Below, in pieces: positions 7,778-9,470 of a stretch of DNA of 9,470 nt (positions are counted from its first letter, which is position 1; the number at the start of each line of letters is the position of its first letter). Location: the NCBI GenBank assembly GCA_905192625.1, contig CAJJLI010000044.1, positions 1-9,470 of the forward strand, written 5' to 3'. Origin of the DNA: an uncultured Clostridium sp. Its GTDB lineage: Bacteria; Bacillota; Clostridia; Lachnospirales; Lachnospiraceae. The position numbers were made by a program, and so were the translations under genes. The notes below the pieces were generated by a model. The model was not told the origin of the DNA. It saw nothing but the letters and a program-made list of their open reading frames with translations, and made no database searches.

Positions 7778-8244
7778 GACAACTTGACTCCATAACAAGT
7801 AGAACTGATAACACTAGCAAGAAAAAAAGCAGTTTGTAATAGAGAACGATATTTTAAATGCAAGCAGCGCTGAAATTCGGATGAAAAAATAAGTAATCAA
7901 TGCCACTAAACATAAATACTCCATACATCAATATGTAGAAATTTTAGAAGACTATCACTAAACCTATTACTATCAATTACGTCCAATTGAAAATGAAGAT
8001 GAGTTAGAAGCGATCATAAAAGAGTAATTTATCCATAATCAAAATACCTACGGTATCCGAAAACTGAAAGAATGTTAGCCAATCTTAGCTATAATTATTT
8101 GACGAAAAATCGGTTGGACCATGAAACAACAAGGATTGAAATCTATCTATACTATCGCTCATTTTAAAGTTTACCGAAAAACTGATAACGAAAGAGAGAA
8201 AGCGAATATATTGGATTGAGCCTTTACACTAGAGAATCACTTAG
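7778..8244 (+). pseudogene. Decayed IS3-family transposase remnant (OrfA end plus OrfB start)
   Basis: Translated pieces read like IS3-family OrfA then OrfB. DNLTP-stop-QVELI begins at 7778. ENDILNASS begins at 7842, in another frame. HKYSIHQYVEILEDYH-stop-TYYYQLRP and FIHNQNTYGIRKLK follow. MLANLSYNYLT begins at 8072 in a shifted frame, and RKIGWTMKQQGLKSIYTIAH begins at 8103 back in the earlier frame. Internal stops fall at 7793, 7890 (possibly the natural OrfA end), 7959, 8025 and 8217; the last is probably a former CGA in the conserved LDRxF. The catalytic DDE core is absent: the sequence is cut at 8245 by the IS21 end. The OrfA N-terminus and left terminal repeat were not found. This is clearly an old, dead fragment. 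Confidence 0.75.
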
Positions 8245-8252
8245 TGTTTTTT

Positions 8253-8297
8253 TCAGCTGAAAATGTCTCCACAAAATCAGTTGAAAAATACCCCACT
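8253..8297 (-). repeat. IS21 terminal repeats, two copies
   Basis: 8253-8272 (TCAGCTGAAAATG...CCAC) and 8278-8297 (TCAGTTGAAAAAT...CCAC) match at 15 of 20 positions in direct orientation, 25 bp apart. IS21-family ends typically carry such multiple internal repeats as transposase binding sites. They sit between the istB stop and the element border. Confidence 0.65.
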
Positions 8298-8301
8298 TCA
8301 T

Positions 8302-9036
8302 TTATCTTAACCACTGCTTTGTATCTTCTACTCGAAAAGAAGAACCACTTAGATCAAGTACGTGCGCCCGATGGGCGATTCGATCGACAATTGCAGCAAT
8401 AAGCATGGGGACTTTGAATGTTTCTTCCCATCGTTCAAACTCCAAGTTGGATGTAATGATCATGGAACCATTGGTATTTCTATTAGAAAGCAGATTAAAG
8501 AGGATTTCACTACCTACCTGATCAAATGACACATAGCCAAGTTCGTCTAATATAACCAAGTCATATTTACTAAAACGGCGCTTATAGTAAGTCAGCTGGT
8601 TTGCACTCATTGCTTCTTTTAGTTCAATCACGAGATTAGGAATGCTTATAAATAAGACACTTTTTCCTGCTAGACAAGCCTCCATTCCTAATGTATTGGC
8701 TAAGTAAGTTTTCCCGACACCTGGATTTCCAATCAATATTAAAATCTCTTTTTGCTCGATAAATCGAAGTTCCTTCAGTTCTGTAATCTTTTTTCGAAGT
8801 TTTGGATCCAGGTGTGCAGTTAGATAGTGATCAAAAGTTACTCGGTTGGGCAGTTTTGATCCAGTAATCAGTCGTTGGATCCGGTTGCTTTTGCGATTCT
8901 CAAACTCAGCTTGTAACAGCATTTCTAGAAATCCCACATAAGATTCAGAAAGATCCAATGCTTCTTGGATCGCTTGTGTATAATTTTTTCGAATATGGGA
9001 CAATTTCAAATGTTTTGTTAGTGTATCAATACTCAT
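8302..9036 (-). CDS. istB: IS21-family helper ATPase IstB
   Basis: This AAA+ ATPase assembles on DNA to guide the IstA transposase to target sites; it resembles DnaC/DnaI helicase loaders. It has 244 residues, normal for the family, and is intact. Walker A is GNPGVGKT (103-110, K109) and Walker B is YDLVILDE (158-165, D164). TSN at 195-197 fits sensor 1, and DRIAHRAH at 218-225 carries the likely arginine finger. GGGAGAGAG (reverse strand, 9042-9050) precedes the ATG by 5 bases. The start overlaps the istA stop as ATGA, indicating translational coupling. Because the istA frame upstream is broken, this helper probably has no working partner from its own element. Confidence 0.93.
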   Translation of the reverse strand: MSIDTLTKHLKLSHIRKNYTQAIQEALDLSESYVGFLEMLLQAEFENRKSNRIQRLITGSKLPNRVTFDHYLTAHLDPKLRKKITELKELRFIEQKEILILIGNPGVGKTYLANTLGMEACLAGKSVLFISIPNLVIELKEAMSANQLTYYKRRFSKYDLVILDELGYVSFDQVGSEILFNLLSNRNTNGSMIITSNLEFERWEETFKVPMLIAAIVDRIAHRAHVLDLSGSSFRVEDTKQWLR

Positions 9037-9470
9037 AACGACTCTCTCCCTAGATAAAGTTTCGTATAGGCCTGTACTTGAATTCTTGCGGCATTTACAG
9101 CTTTTGTTTTCGGCCGCTCGCTTAGTCTTTCTTGACGTTCTTCAAGTGCATCGGACTCTAGATGCTGCACCAGTTCTTCCAACGGGACTGCCTGGTAGAA
9201 GGTTAAACGTTCGATAAATCGCTTGGGATCATTTTGATAATATTGGAGAAAACAACGATGTAATCTCGGAATCCCCTGAAGAGCCAGTGAATGTTTGAGA
9301 GCCTTCGGCTTACGAGAAAATGTATGCAAGTAATGTTGGATTTGAATGGCATAATTCTTACTTTCTTTTTCAAGTAGATGCCGACAAAGGGAGCGTCAAT
9401 AATTTTGTGTAAATGGTTCTTCCCTACTGTAGATTGTTTCTAATTCTCCATCGGTTGACTCAGCATTTGT
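9033..9470 (-). pseudogene. istA: IS21-family transposase IstA, C-terminal part with a premature stop
   Basis: IstA is the DDE transposase of IS21 elements. Only its C-terminal part lies in the window; the catalytic core would lie beyond 9470. The frame runs from the window edge through SREEPFTQNY, then a TGA (9396-9398), then directly RSLCRHLLEKESKNYAIQIQ and HYLHTFSRKPKALKHS to the true stop at 9033-9035. Typical IstA tail sequence is present on both sides of the TGA in one frame, so this is a point nonsense mutation, with CGA or TGG as the likely original codon. A short open frame from TTG 9329 remains but has no ribosome binding site of note. The end overlaps istB by ATGA. Confidence 0.8.

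Larger units (their letters stand above)
8245..9470 (-). mobile_element. IS21-family insertion sequence, istB-side end (partial)
   Basis: The IS21 order istA-istB is present on the - strand. The element end is placed at TGT (8245-8247), immediately followed by the repeated sites expected inside IS21 ends. It interrupts an IS3-family remnant, so it arrived later. The other end and any target duplication lie beyond the window. Confidence 0.75.

Noticed and set aside
7739..8244. A new protein-coding gene in this gap
   Set aside because: The only coding-like signal is the broken IS3 transposase; no intact frame of useful length exists.

Overview
The window is AT-rich DNA from a low-GC Bacillota, most plausibly a lactic acid bacterium of the Enterococcaceae type. 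That placement rests on strong AGGAGG-type ribosome binding sites, a Lac/cellobiose-family PTS permease next to a GH1 6-phospho-beta-glucosidase, and IS30, IS3 and IS21 elements of the kind common in enterococci and relatives. The genus cannot be fixed from the sequence alone.

Layout. (1) 1-56: the ribosome binding site and first codons of an unidentified gene, cut off by an insertion sequence. (2) 57-1316: a complete-looking IS30-family element whose transposase (144-1190) keeps one reading frame from end to end and its DDE residues, but carries four premature stops. (3) 1317-1602: no gene; a good stem-loop terminator at 1416-1462 and a weaker hairpin at 1534-1583. (4) 1603-7553: an intact sugar-use locus with a GH1 6-phospho-beta-glucosidase (-), a GH31 alpha-glycosidase (-), an AraC-family regulator (+) and a PTS EIIC (-). 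(5) 7554-8244: the probable EIIC promoter with a direct repeat, a 24-bp perfect palindrome, and a decayed IS3-family transposase remnant. (6) 8245 to the window end: one end of an IS21-family element inserted in that remnant, with an intact istB and an istA tail holding an in-frame stop.

How the genes fit together. EIIC would import and phosphorylate a glucoside-type sugar, borrowing EIIA and EIIB from elsewhere since neither is encoded here. GH1 would hydrolyse the 6-phospho-beta-glucoside in the cytoplasm. GH31, which has no signal peptide, would remove an alpha-linked sugar, also in the cytoplasm. The regulator is divergent from the GH31-GH1 pair across only 66 bp and is the natural candidate to control both that promoter and the EIIC promoter. 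A related sequence (TGT, 5-6 bases, TAGTAAA) occurs at both promoter regions and is a candidate operator. The true substrate cannot be read from the sequence.

I found no tRNA, rRNA, CRISPR array, or convincing defence or otherwise novel system. The most interesting material is regulatory architecture (overlapping face-to-face promoters, a possible non-contiguous operon, a candidate operator), an unusual alpha- plus phospho-beta-glycosidase pairing, and nested decay of mobile elements.
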